This document shows, one piece after another, positions 44,870 to 57,795 of a stretch of 64,000 nt of DNA. Below the pieces are notes generated by a model that was not told where the DNA came from, made no database searches, and worked only from the letters and a program-made list of their open reading frames with translations. The stretch lies in contig CM070599.1 of the NCBI GenBank assembly GCA_036346395.1, positions 39,361,232-39,425,231 of the forward strand. The letters run 5' to 3'. The DNA is from Hsuehochloa calcarea (lineage: Eukaryota > Streptophyta > Magnoliopsida > Poales > Poaceae). Position 1 is the first letter of the stretch. The number at the start of each line of letters is the position of its first letter. Both the position numbers and the translations under genes were made by a program.

Positions 44870-47800
44870 CTAACGGCCATGTGCCACCCTTCGCCTCTTC
44901 CTCTCTTGCTCACGTCTCTCTTCTTCCTCAATCAGGCGAAGTTGCTCTTCATCCTCCTGCCTTGCAATCCTCGCACTAACAAAGAAACAACAAAAAAGGG
45001 TAAGACAAGACACGAATAATGCAAACTATTAGTATGCCTGGCGAATTGACCGCACATCGGTCATGCAGTTCTATTTTCTGAAAATGGGTCCTCGATCATA
45101 ATGTCAGAATGCATCTTTATCGAGTGTGTAGACAGTGCAAAATCTTGTATATAGAGCATATAATAATACATGGGATGTTACACTAAAACTAACCATACTA
45201 ACAAGGGGGATATAGTTTAAGCCACTAATCTGGAGTAAATTTTGTTTTTGCCACAGGCTTTTCTCACTGACGAGGGTTCAGCCCACACCTTTCTGTGAAA
45301 TAACCAGAAATTGTTCATATTACCAAAATGACCTTTATTTTTCTTCACCTTCTACAGTTTTACAACAGAGTAGACTAAAATCTAGAAGAAAAATGTGCAT
45401 TATGTAAAAATGCAAGAAAGAAAGTAGATACCTTCTTTTCTCTTCCCTTTCTATAGTAGCAAAATCTGCTTCCATGTCACTATCATCCTCATCTCTGCCT
45501 GCATATTTACTAGGATCATACCTGCACAGGAAGCCCAGAATTATAAGAGTTTTCTTCAAAATGTAATGTATTATCACTACATCTAAAACTAACTCATCAT
45601 AAAATTTTCATAAAAATGGACTTATTATCAAAAAATCATTAAACCAAAATGCATTTTTATGAAAGCCACAGCAGTCATCGCAGAGTCAGGCCAAGCTAAC
45701 ATTTCAACCAGTATTGCAATCGGCACAATGCTTGGTGTAGTCAAGTTAGAGACCCATGTTCAGTAAATTATTCCAACTCTAGTAGACATTGCCACTCACA
45801 GATACTAACCCAGCCTGTAAAGCAATGACTATGCACGATGATAAAGAAAAATACCTGAACATACTCCTGATCATTGCCAAGGCATCTTCCTCGTCTTCAA
45901 TTTCGTCATCAAATCTTCTTTTCGCTGGTTGTTTTTTCTTTGCATGAACATCACGAATTCCATTGGAAGCTATTTGTCGAGATGGCTGCAGGCACACACA
46001 CAATGAAGAATGAATTTAGATGAAAAGAACATTTATAAGTCCTAACTAAATGACATCGCATCCGTACACACGAAAATGCATGCACATGGCTTAACAAAAA
46101 AGTTAAAAACTGACAGATTATTTCACAGAACTATTACCATGGGTTTCGAGGGGGGCCTTATCTGCCTTTCTACTGGTTTTACTCTATCATTTGCCTGAAC
46201 TGTTTTTCGCTCAGAATGACCTTGCAACGACTGCCGCCTGTAGCTTTCTGACTGTGGTCTTTGGCTTTGTGAGGCTTGCAATCTCTCAATTTGTGAAGAT
46301 TGCTGTGGTCTCTGTCTCTGCGATGACTGCTGCGGCCTCTGACTCTGCGATGACTGCTGCGGCCTCTGACTCTGCGACAACTGCTGTGGCCTCTGACTCT
46401 GCAACGACTGCTGCGGCTTTCGACTCTGCAACGACTGCTGCCTCTGACTCTGCGCCAATTGATGTGGTCTCTGGCCATGTGAGGCTGACTGCATCCTCTG
46501 ACTTTGTGAGGATTGTGGTTGCTCATTCTGTGACAAAAGGTGCTTTGAAGCTACATTATTCTTCCTCAGAGATTGATCATTTAAATCCTTCATAGAAGGC
46601 TTATTTGCAATAGGACCCTTGCTCGGAAACTTTTGACTTGCAACTTTGCTTGTAGTAGCCTGGTTGGACCCATTTCTAACAACACTAAGCATTCTTCCAT
46701 TGTCAAGTGAAACAGCCCTTTGTCTGTTTGGAAAAGCCTCTTTTCTCTTGGAATCTACCTTACTTTCAGTATGCCTTTGAGTGGATGATGTGTTCTTCAA
46801 TCCATATCCATTTGATAATTTGGCAGGTTGACTTGCTGGTGCCCTGCTCTTCATTGCTGAACGTGTCAATTCACGATCTTCAATATCGAAGAAACCAACC
46901 ATCAGCATTTCTCTACTAAACAAAGAAGACCTGGTTCTGTGCAATGGAAGTTCAAACTCACCAGATTTTTGAGTGAAGGAAGACCTAGCCGCAGGCTTTT
47001 CCTTTGGAGAGGATGAAATGTCAGCATCATCTGAGAGTAGAAATGAATAGTCTCGATTATCCTTAAGTGCCTCGGCCTTTCTTTTTGCCTGCAAATTGCA
47101 GATGCTATTTTGTGACCACATCGAATCAAGTTTAATATAGCAAACATAAAAACAATCCAGTAAAGGTAAATCCTCTGTACCTCATTAACAATCTTCTGTT
47201 TCTGGTGAAGTCCATTTGTTTTAGCTTGCACGTTTGAAGATGATGGGATGTCCTTCTACACATATATTAGCTGCAATTACTAAATGTTGGATCAATGATA
47301 ATTGGGATTAGATGTAGTACTACATACTCCAGAAGGTCTTCGATCTCTGGACATTGTGTTCTGTAGTTCTTTCATTGATTTTCTTTCTTCAATCACTCGC
47401 TGGGAAATCACCGGCTTGGATGGCCCAAAGAAGGAGCCAAAACTACACAAATAACATTCATAATGAACTCAGCAACTACATCAGTAGCAACAGCCACATT
47501 AAAAGGGAGGAGATGCAAGGTAGAAAACAAAGTGGGGGGGAAACAACAGCTGCATAAGGTGTAAAAGAGATAGCACTATTTAAAATAAAACCCCCTTATC
47601 CATCTTACAGATTAGTGCCTGCCTGCACGCAAATGAAAATTGATTTCCTATGAACACATTAAAAATACCAAGGTAAAACACTGAATTTCAAGTGGACAAC
47701 AATATTTCAACAAAGGATATAATGGCCAATCTGTTGACTATGATAACTTCCGCAGTTCCAAGGCATTTTATCAACAAAAACTGTAACCAACGAATGATTT

Positions 47801-48457
47801 TTTTTCTCAGCTCGGTTTTAATCATCTTAAAAAGTCCCTGATAGGAGGTAATGTCAGAAGAAATCATAAATCGACTACCTTCTCCGTAAGGCATAATTTT
47901 TCTGTATTGTATAAGTTCCTGGAGCAAACTCAAACAAAATGCTCAAGAAAGTGTAGAAGAGGTGTATCGAAGACACTTACTTGGTTGGAGGTTTTCTATC
48001 ATGTGAGGAAGATGAGCAGCCAGCTCTGCTAGCACCAGCACCCTGTGCCCTTCGCCTAATCTGCTCCTTTAATCGTTCTCTAATTTCAAGGAACTCCTGC
48101 TGCCCCTCTGGTGGTTCTTCCTCTTCCTCAACATACTCCTCTCCAGCACCCGAGCCTTCTTCCTCATACTCATCTTGATCATAGTACTCGCCTTCATACT
48201 CATCCTCCATTGCCCGATGATAACCCTTTACAATGATTGTCATCATCATGAGAAAGAAAAACATTGTCACAAATGAAATGACTGTAGCTTCCTTTTTTCC
48301 TTTCAATGAATTAGGCTTACATGTTAATGATAATAACATAATCTCCAGCAAACTATGATTCTTACTGCTTCTAGGAATCATAGATGGTTGAAACTAAACA
48401 GAATAAAGTGGGGGTAAAAACTAATCTTACATTGGTCTCATACTCGTAGCCCCTCAT
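44870..48457 (-). CDS. SPT2: SPT2-type chromatin protein
   Basis: Eight minus-strand exons, 48457-48431, 48225-47981, 47442-47328, 47255-47181, 47088-46138, 45985-45855, 45521-45432 and 44975-44870, join in frame to 579 aa with GT-AG introns. The N-terminus is very acidic (EDEYEGEYYDQDEYEEE), followed by EFLEIRERLKEQIRRRAQG and FGSFFGPSKPVISQRVI, both typical of plant SPT2 proteins. Exon 5 holds a Gln-rich repeat (about residues 341-443) built on SQRPQQ. The C-terminal SPT2 domain (about 472-579) includes MIRSMFRYDPSKYAG and a charged RERR/KRRR tail. SPT2 proteins bind histone H3-H4 and DNA and act during transcription elongation in the nucleus. The start lies in exon 1, MRGYEYETN. An upstream 5' UTR intron is likely. 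Confidence 0.93.
46310..46445 (-). repeat. 24-bp repeat encoding SQSQRPQQ in SPT2
   Basis: About six units of 18-27 bp, such as TCTGACTCTGCGATGACTGC on the plus strand, encode Ser-Gln-x-Gln-Arg-Pro-Gln-Gln repeats. Every step keeps the reading frame. It is a coding microsatellite-like tract and probably varies in length between lines. Confidence 0.85.
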
Positions 48458-49112
48458 TTCCCCCAGGATGCCGTCTTATCAGTCTCACAGTCCCTGGATC
48501 AAAGCCATTAACTTTTGTAAGTTTGCAAAGCTACTTTTCACTAGGTGCTGAACTTGAACCAATCAACCAACCAACTGGGACCAAACACGCATCAAACCAA
48601 GCAACAATTGACCCCAAAATACCGCTGTTAAGGGCCCCAGACCACAGCCCAACAACCTAATCGCTCAAATCCAGCCCCAAACGCGAAGCAACATATGACC
48701 CCCATCTAGGGTTTCGATGGGTACGGCGGCGCGAATCTAGGACGCCGCGGCGGCAAAGCAACCATCGAACCAACGGAATTCGCGTCGACGGATAGGGGGC
48801 CTCACCTCAGGGCGCGGAGACGCCTCGTTCGGCGGCGGGCACGGGGCTAGGATTCGCCCGACGAGATGCCGCGCGACGCGGCTGGATCAGAAGACGCCGA
48901 CGCGGAGGTCGGAGCAGGCGGCTGCTGCGTCGGCGGCGCACGGGGAGGCGGAGGCCGACGATCGGATCCCGTGGTGCGGTGGTCGCCGGGCGCGGGGAGA
49001 TCGGCGGGGAGGCGTCGCCGAAGCAAGGGTGGGGGTGGCTTTTGCCGTCGTCGGGTTGGGAATGGGAAGTAGCGAGGAGGGTGAGAGAAGGAATCGGGGG
49101 TCGAAGGCCGCA

Positions 49113-49270
49113 CAGTTAAATAGGCGTTACGCTGCGCGAGGTACGAAGAAACTGACGTCCTCGCCTTTAGATGTCTCTAGAATGTCCAGATGGGCTTTTC
49201 TCCTTTCGGCAACTGCCGTGAGGGCCCAATTTAGAGCTCCAGCGCTGCAGGCCCATTTGTTTGCCCAAAA
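49113..49270 (-). promoter_or_regulatory. Putative SPT2 promoter
   Basis: On the minus strand a TATTTAA-like box (about 49113-49120) is preceded by GGCCCA-type site II elements (AGGGCCCAATTT near 49211 and CAGGCCCATTTG near 49248). Downstream lies GC-rich leader, then the SPT2 start at 48457. The distance implies a 5' UTR intron. Confidence 0.4.
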
Positions 49271-49632
49271 CGCGCCTTGCCGCCTTGGTCTTGGATGTTG
49301 GTGTTGGTCCCCTGCCTCTGGCAAGAAAAAGGACAGTGCAATAGTGCAGTGTTTTTCAGTCGCTTCTAAAATGTTGCAAATGAATTTCGCACAAGTTCCC
49401 TCCCCTTTTGCGGAGAGAAAGGTATACGAATTCCGATCCCCTGTGAGGCCATCACAATTAATGGAGGCATTGCATTTGCGATTTACACAGGCATCAAAGC
49501 TACGTCAGCGGGGGAGCTAGCGAAGCAAGATTTTCAAGCGGTACCGATGAAGTTTATCAAATCCCGTACCGACATCAATATCGGCCAATATCGGTTATTC
49601 CAACAATTTCGGTATAGGCCATAATTGAAGTG

Positions 49633-52600
49633 TGTCACATCCCCAAATTTATAAAGAAGATTACTATGCATCTCATTAGCATGCATCATGTTTTTCAAGC
49701 ATTTTTATCATACTCTGCATTTGGAAAAGCTTATTCAAATATATGAACCTCCTCTTATCCAAATAAATCCTTAAGAAAACAATATCAAAAACTTAGGATC
49801 ATTCTTGTGAAACAATTTATTCAATTACTACATTAATTATCATGTATTAATATAATTTTTCCCAAATTTTTGGAACCCAATATGAACCTCAGAAAATTTC
49901 AAACTCCATTATCAACTTATGCTTTTGGGAATTTGAAATATACCAAATGAATAATGAACATTGGGGTTTCTGAATTTTTTTGGGTACTAGGTCACCCAGG
50001 AACCCCTCGAATTATTTCACATTTTATAAATTTTATTGTTATATTTTGGAGCTGGTCAAACTAGGAGGTTTAAAATTCAAATCTGGTCAATTAGAACCTT
50101 GTTCCTCGGGCTCAAACCCATTGCCTGATGAGTCCGACAGGCAGCAGCTTGGCGAGGTGATTCGCCGAACCAGTTAGAACGTGGACCGTCAGATTTAAAT
50201 CGAGCGGCCCACTTAGTGAAGCCACGCGATCGCGCTGCGCCTCCCGCGCTGGCCCGACATGTGGGCCCAACTCCTGTCGCCGTCTACCTCGCTATGTTGG
50301 CGCTTCGCGTAGAAGCCAAGCGCCACGCGCCCGCCATGCTCAAGGCTCTCGTCGGCCAGTGACCGCACCGCCCTACGACCAATCCCAGCTCACGCGCCTC
50401 TGTTCAGTCCCTCGGTTCCGTTTAAACCACCCCATGCCCCCTCTCTTGGTCATTCTTCCTCTCGGCACGGAGGAAGGAGAAGCTCGTGTGCCGACTCTCG
50501 GGTAAGCCTCGCGCCTTTCCTCCTCTTCAATTCCGACCAATGGCCATTCCATTTTGAGTGCCTTGTAGCTCCGGAGCGTGATCGTGTCTTCCTCGGCTCG
50601 GTTCACGCCCGAGCTTGCATGATTGTTCTATCTTTGCCTCCGGTGAGCTACTTGCTAACTTTTGCGCGTCATATCATGTCTTTTAGCTCGGGGATGAGTT
50701 CCCTCAACTAATTTTGCAATACATGCAGAGACCGTGTAATTGAGAGTTGAACCAAATAGGCCGAAATCCAAACTTTTCGTCTCCCACCTTGGTCCGGTAA
50801 GCCATTCGCCATTCCTGCTCTGAAGCATCCCTAATGGTACTTGGGTTACCACAGGGCATTCACTCGTCCTAGTTCTTCGCAGGCCCTCTCTCCTCGGTGG
50901 ACCTTACTATCGCGCGTGGCCATTGCTGACGCAAGCAAGCAAGCGACCTCCACCGCCGATCCCGCACCCGCTGGACTCTTGCGGTATGCCACGTTTGATC
51001 AGCACAGAACCACCTGTCGCCACCACCACCCAAAGTTGCGCAAGGATATTGCGTGTTGTATGGCCGGCCTATGGCAGCGTAGCCTGCGGCCGCGTTGTCG
51101 GACGGGCCGACAAGCTATATAGCTCCATCATTAGGCCTTAATATGCAATTCTGTTATTAATGGTGTCTTAAGCGAGTATATGAGTCTATGACATGCGGGC
51201 CCCTGAAACACGAGGAGATAAGCAATGGTGACAAGTGGGCCTAGCCATAAGCGCACATTCTTGTCTTTGTGAGCGGTCATGGACTCGTGGTCCATGCCTT
51301 TGTCTTTATTTCTGTATTGTATCGGAAATTAAATCCGAGGGTAAATAAGAAATGGCATTAGCCCCACATGTCGATGCTTGATGGCTAGGTGATAAGAAAA
51401 GGAGTAATCAATTAAGAAATTCAGAATGTATTTATTTGTTGAAAAATAGGATTAACTTCCAAAATGCATAACAAATTCATTTTAACTCCAATTGGGATTG
51501 TATTTTCATTTTGATGAACTTTATTCCAAAATAGGTTGCACTTTTATCTCGGTAACAGAAAAGATAGATTTGGAAAATGAGCATTTAATTGATTATCTTT
51601 ACAATAGAAAAATGGCTATAACTTTGAAAATTCATATCTTTTGCTTGGAAACTCCAATTAGGATGAACCAATTTTAGTGGACTCACAATAATATGACCTA
51701 ATTATCTATAAATTCATTTGCCTTCCTTACATTCTCTGAATTTAGCCAAAACGTTAAAATTGGATAAAGCTGCATTATCGGGACATACAAACTTCATATG
51801 ACCATAACTTTCACCTCTGAATCCAATTGGAAAAATTCTTGTCCCTATATTCATCTCATGGCATAAAATTTCTACTGTAGAAAAATCATGCATTTTGAGC
51901 ACTTTGAATTTTGAGTATTTCTCGGTGTTTATTTGGTATTATACTTAAATAGATCCGAAGCCATCGATATTGACTTATACGCTCTTGAGGACAGCGGCTA
52001 GCATACCAGACAAGGCAAGCATCATTTGAACTTTCTTTTGCATCATATTTGATCGATTTTGCTTAGTTAGTGCAATGATATTTGCTTGCATGCTATTTTA
52101 TTAATGTCGCTATTTTTGTGTTGAATAGTTAGATACACCCTATTGTCTTGTCATTGTGGTTATCCTTAAATTATTCGATCTTGAAATGCTTAGGATAAGT
52201 TGTGTGACTTACGTGGTATGTGTTGCTTAGCCATGCAAGTCTAGAACGATAGTTTGATTGGCGGGAATAACTTGAGCAGTCATGGGACATACAAACTTTA
52301 TAACTTTTGGTTTATTTCAGATCTTCGTATCTGTTTCAAGAGTTAAAATTTTGTCATTTAAAATGAGATTTGGGTCGGACAAGTGGATGCTAGTGAAGGT
52401 GCCTTCGTACGAGATTGGGTATGTGGATTGTCTTGTCAGACCAACAAGGACCGAACTTTGTAACGTCGTTGATTCAAGTACATTCGTGCTATCACATGCG
52501 GGTTGGGAGCCGTATGGTTAAGTAGGGGAATGTTTTATTGTGTTGAGCCCACGGTGGTTTTGTGAGGCCATAGGGTCGTTAAACCCTATGTTCCTTATGG

Positions 52601-53817
52601 TAGATAGGGCATATAGACCGTAACGTCTTATGTCGCCTAGGAGCCCAAGGTTGAGGACTTAGCATAATGAAATCTTCTTGCTAAAAATGACCATATCTTG
52701 ATTTACCGGTAGGCATACCATAGGAAGTATGCTATTTTGGAGGCATCTGGAGGCTTAACGGGCTAATCAAGTCGTGTGGGTAAGTAGTACACCTGCGAGG
52801 TATAAATCTATTCGAATAGCCTCGTCCTAGGTTATGGACAACACTTGAGTTAGGGAGTTACTATTGTTAGACTTTGACATATTTGTTTTGTGGAAAAACT
52901 TGGGATTGTCACGAATGGGATATTCATGCTTGTGTTGTAGCAAAGTGGGTGACCACTTTGTTAAATTGTGTACTTGTTGTTGTATCAAAGTGGACCGCCA
53001 CTTTGACACTTTTATGATTCATTTGTGATTCATGTTATTACTTATTCATGAGCTTTACTTCTACTTCAAATCTGATTTATAAATGGGCACTTGGAAACTA
53101 GTATGTGTAGGTTGTTAATTGTTGCGTCTCTTTTGCAAAACTAAGCCAATATGAGCCATCCTTTGGAACAACCTCTAGCATACTACTTTTTATTTGTGTA
53201 AGACTTGCGAGTGCACTTGTACTCGGCCGGATGTTGGTGGCCTTTTGTTTTCTTTTCGGTGAGGTCGATATCGAGCCGATGAGCTCGTCGATGCCGATTT
53301 AGCGACAACGGCGAGTAGTGCTATATTTTAACCCAGTTGGTTGCCTTGGGTTATGGGCATACCTTGCTGGACTTTTGGTTTAATTATTTTGCTTCCATTG
53401 TTATTTATCACTCTTATTTGAATTTGGCGGTCGGTAGTTATGTAATAGTTGCGACTTTAACAACTATATCGTCGTCTTTTGAACAATTAATGTATGAATG
53501 TTGTATGGATGTGATCAACGTTGTATGAAGAGTATGAGCATATTGGTCGCTGATCTTGGGAGCCAATATGATCTTGTACTACATTGTTCGTGGATTCCCA
53601 TTTAACTCTTTAAGTGTCGTGTTTGGTGGTTAGAGAGCCGACAATCATGTAGTGCTTCATGATGGAGCAAAGACGCATGATCATTGAGGCTCTAGTTTTG
53701 GTTGAACCTCTCACTTATATGTAGTTAAGTTGGAATCCATTTACTTGAGGCCTAGAGTTATGTCCTTAAGACCATGCTTAGTCTCGGTCTTAGGGAGATA
53801 ACCCGGGGGTCCTCACA
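49633..53817 (+). mobile_element. Solo LTR of a gypsy element (4185 bp)
   Basis: Starts TGTCACATCCCC and ends GGTCCTCACA. An exact 5-bp duplication AAGTG flanks it (49628-49632 and 53818-53822). No internal domain remains. The shared LTR module is at about 52771-52830, and a weaker hairpin (CGAGT/ACTCG) is near 53207-53224. Open frames inside are short. Confidence 0.92.
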
Positions 53818-54041
53818 AAGTGACTTCTCCTTTGAATCATGTCCAAATGTCCAACCCAATACTATTGTTTCGGTAAGTAAAATTACACTGGACTAGTATG
53901 TTTGAAGTTGTGAACTCGTGTTGTATTATTTAACTACGTACGACTTTTGTATTTATGAACTCATTAAACATGTCATTTCTATTTTATAGTTATGTATTTG
54001 AAGTGAGATTTCAAGTGAAATTATGTGTGTGTATAGGGAAT

Positions 54042-54316
54042 ATATCTAGTGCTAATGGGTAATTGAGTGCTAAGGTGCTAATGACAATCTTAACCGTTAG
54101 ATCTGGATTGAACAGTCAAGATTAATAGGGCTCCCACCTCCAAACTATTTAATCACCCTACATACTCTCACCTCCAATGCGTATTCATTAATGTATCTTC
54201 ATTAAACACTCTGCATACTTCCACCACCAATGTTCTGCATTAAACAACATGTATGATCCAACGGTCAAGATTATCATTAGCACCTTAGCACTCAATTACC
54301 CATTAGCACTAGATAT
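54042..54316. mobile_element. MITE with about 57-bp terminal inverted repeats
   Basis: ATATCTAGTGCTAATGGG at the left is mirrored by CCCATTAGCACTAGATAT at the right. The near-perfect inverted repeats run on to the AACCGTT/AACGGTC region. The core (54110-54250) is non-coding. Length is 275 bp. The target duplication was not resolved, so the superfamily (Mutator-like or other) is open. Confidence 0.8.
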
Positions 54317-54399
54317 GTACCGATTTATTCCATACCAAAAGGCAAATCAGAATGGTTCCTGGAATGGAATTGACAACTATGATATTGAGTATTGACAAA

Positions 54400-54950
54400 G
54401 CTATAAGCCAGCTCATTACGAAAGCCTCGTTTGGAACGATTTCAACTTCGGGCTTTCGACCGAAAAAGCCATAAGCCGTTCCAAATGGCCAGCTTTTCAC
54501 AATAGCTTTTTTCGAAGCCAGAAGCCGTCTTAACGTGAAAAAGCTGAAAACCACCACGGTGCAGCTTCCCACCACCCCTCTTTCGAATTTACTCCGGACT
54601 TCGGGAGTATTTACCAGTCAAAATGCCATTGAAAAAACCCCCCCACACCCCCACCCCCACCCCCGGGCCCGGGCAAGCCCTCCTCCACCCCCGACGTGCC
54701 GCCGCCCTCCCCCTCCTGCTCCCCTCCTCCTCCCTTGAGCCACCACCGCCTTCTCTCCCACCTAGATTTGGATCTGCCCTGATCTAGGCGCCTCCTCCTC
54801 CCGCGCGTGCCTCCGGCGAGGCTGCACCGCCCCCCCCGAGCCACCGCCACCTTGTCCTCTCCCGACGCCCAACTCCTCCTCCCCCACTGCCGCCGCCCGC
54901 ACCTCCAGCCACCCCCACCAAGCTGGTTTTATGCATTACTTACATTTGAT
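54400..54950. other. Unassigned DNA with a C-rich tract
   Basis: Segment 54420-54530 contains AAGCC/GGCTT words resembling a MITE end. A C-rich low-complexity run lies at 54637-54670, followed by GC-rich DNA to 54920. No credible gene is present. Confidence 0.4.
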
Positions 54951-54954
54951 GTAG

Positions 54955-55680
54955 CATCCACCAGCAAAGCACCGACACGCCTGGAAGGCGCCGTGTCCGT
55001 GTCGGACACGGACACGGCCCCGACACGGCTCGGACACGTATTCCAGGCGTGTCGGAAATTTGCGTAGCGAAAATAAATAAAAACAAATTCGGACACGTTT
55101 GGCCGCGTATCGGACACTTATCGGACACGTTTGGCCGCGTGTCGGACACGTATCGGACCATTCATTCAGCTCATCTCCCATCCTAACCCTACCTCTCCTC
55201 TCCGGCTCTCCCCCTGTCCCCCATCCCCATCTCACTCCCGTCTCCCGCTGGCCGCGCACCTGTGGACGCCGCCGACCCCGACGCTTGCTGCAGTCTTGCT
55301 CCCGCGCTAACGCCGTTCACGCTTCTGCTACGACGCCAGCTGCTCGCTCCTCCTCGCGCGCCGACGCCGACGCTCACGCCTCTGCTCCGACGCCCTGGCT
55401 CTGCCTCGCCTCCTCGACGCCTTTCTTGCTCCTCCTCCCCAGCTCCTGCCTTTGCTCCCGACGCCTGCTGCTGCCCCCTGCTTGGTCGCCAGATTTGGAC
55501 TTGCTTCGGTGAGTGCTTGACTGCTTGTGCATACTGGCATACTGCATTCAATAATACATATGCATATTATATATATACACACACACACACAGCCGTGTCC
55601 CCGTGTCGCTATTTTTTAGAAAATGGTGAATCCCGTGTCCGACACGCGTGTCCGTGTCCGTGTCCGTGCATCCTAGGTAT
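54955..55680. mobile_element. Non-autonomous element with GTGTCGGACACG palindromes
   Basis: The palindrome-like word CGTGTCGGACACG and variants (CGGACACG, GTGTCCG) cluster at 54985-55165 and again at 55590-55668. Between them is GC-rich DNA. Clusters of one short word near both ends are what transposase-binding subterminal repeats look like. Ends and target duplication were not resolved. Alternatively the clusters are two separate tandem repeats. Confidence 0.5.
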
Positions 55681-55689
55681 CCACTTTAC

Positions 55690-57795
55690 TTCATGTCACA
55701 GGCTTCAGCCATGAACACTGGCATAGTCAATTATAAAAATCAATTACTACAATGCCACAACATGTACAACCACACACATCTTGTCGTTTTAGCATACTAT
55801 TGATGATTGTGGATAGCTTTAGTAATGTAGTTACTTTGATTAGTAGATGAAGATACTTGAATGGCATGTCATGTATGAAAATTATATACAGTAGTAACTT
55901 CGATAAGTAGATGAAGATACCTGAATGACATGTCAAGTATGAAAATGCTATGTCAAGAGTAAATCAAGTTCCAGAGGCACAGTTTTAACTGAAAATAGAA
56001 AACTTAGTGCTTTCAAGATCTTGAAATTGCACAAACTATATCAGCAAAGCATCCAAAACAAGTTAGAAATGCTATTGAAGTAAAGGCCCATATTTCCTCT
56101 TGAATAGATTTCATCCCATACTACTAATTAGATAAATGAAATACTTTACTTTGCTACAAAAAATTCTCATGAGTAAATGGTTATGGTGTAAGCTGATCGA
56201 TGCTCAAAGGTTCTTTACTCTTGTCTTCCATGGGCTCTACTCTGGCAACAAGGAGGTGCTGGTGATCGAACAGCGAGGTGGTTCCTGGCATGTTGGCGAA
56301 ATAAGCAGCAGGTCCAACGGATCACAACATTGATGACTATGCAACTAGTTTGCAAATTGGCTGATCCAGCCAGCCACTGATCTTAAGTTAATTTAGTGAC
56401 AGAGTTGCTATGTTGGGTAGTACTGGACTGGTCGTTGCTCTTGGTCTAGCAAGCTCACCTAGAGAACAAGGGTGGTAGTGATACTGTCCAGAGGGGGTGT
56501 GCAGCTAGGGCGTTTTTGTATCTCAACTAGATGAAGTGAGTTGGTGTAGAGTAGCCGTTGATGACATGACTGAGCGGCAGAATAATGGCAACAATGTCTC
56601 GGCCGAATAACCACAAGTCATCATGTCGTAAGTGAACAAGTATAATTAGGGGAGTTCATAGTAGTTGAAGGGTTCTTTGTGAGGTTTGGTTGCTGTGAGA
56701 TGGGCTCAATGGTGTCCACAGGTCCTGTGGACATCAAGCTCCTCTACTAGCTCCACTCCCCATCCTTCCTTTACCACTACCTCCTTATTTCACTTGTATG
56801 AATTTTGGTGAAAGAGAACAGGTTATAACTATCATGTTCGTAACATTTCTAGGTTGGGGTTGGATGCAGTTAGGTTTGATTTGCACTGAGCTGAGTTTGT
56901 ACGTTCCTGTTGCCTTGTATGAATTGCTAGCTTTAACAGAGAGTTGCATTAGAGTTGCTTGTCGCTATGAGGATATAGATTATCATTTCTTTATTTTTTT
57001 TTTATCTTGGTTTAAAATGTTGCAGTTTGTGTAGCTCTATAGATTGAGTTCAGTTAACAAGGCAGTAGGCACATACCTGTCTGCATTGGTGCACATGTAA
57101 CTTGTTCCTTTTTTTTTTCAACATTGCAATTTTTCATATCTGCATTGTGTTTTATATTCAGAGTTGAAGACCGATTCTATTGTACAATCTTGTGCAGGTT
57201 GGTCACTGTAACGTGAATATATTCCAATCTTACCTATTTACATTTATTTTGCGATGCTGGTGGATTTGTTAGACTGGAACTAGTTGAGATAGTAGTCAAA
57301 ACGTTCAGAGATGGTGTTATACATTGAAATTCTTGTTTTAATACTCTGATCTGGTGTAACGAATTGTGCAGTGTTCCTTTTGGAGAAATTGTTGCTTAAG
57401 TTAAACTAACATTTGCCTTTTTATCTACCAAATTACTACCATGGAGTATGATGTGATGATTATCTAAATGGATGTAATTTTCTGAATGACATATGTTCCA
57501 ATGCCTATTTCTAAATTGAGTCATATACGAAGATGGTGAAATTAACCATATATCTGTTTGACAAATGGTACAATTACACGTTTGATCATTATTCTCCAAA
57601 CTAATAAAAAAAACATTTATATTAATGCTAAATCCGCACACAATATATAAATAAACATATTAAATCAAATCCACTCATAATATCCATTAATAATTGTCAA
57701 TTGTCGTTAAATTGTTGTTAATTACGTTAAACCACAACAAATAAACCATTACCGTTCTTAGAAGCTGTGAACATTTGCTACATTTCGGACTATCT
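55690..57795. other. Intergenic DNA, nothing recognised
   Basis: AT-rich with scattered short open frames and no family match. A 45-bp phrase (AGTAGATGAAGATAC plus neighbours) is repeated at about 55840 and 55905. No bounded element was found. Confidence 0.45.

Noticed and set aside
46310..46445. Regular repeats resembling a CRISPR array
   Set aside because: They are in-frame coding repeats in a plant gene, without unique spacers of constant length.
48847..49113. 88-codon minus-strand frame upstream of SPT2
   Set aside because: Probably 5' leader of SPT2; Pro-rich with no conserved motif and not in a splice-compatible position with the coding start.
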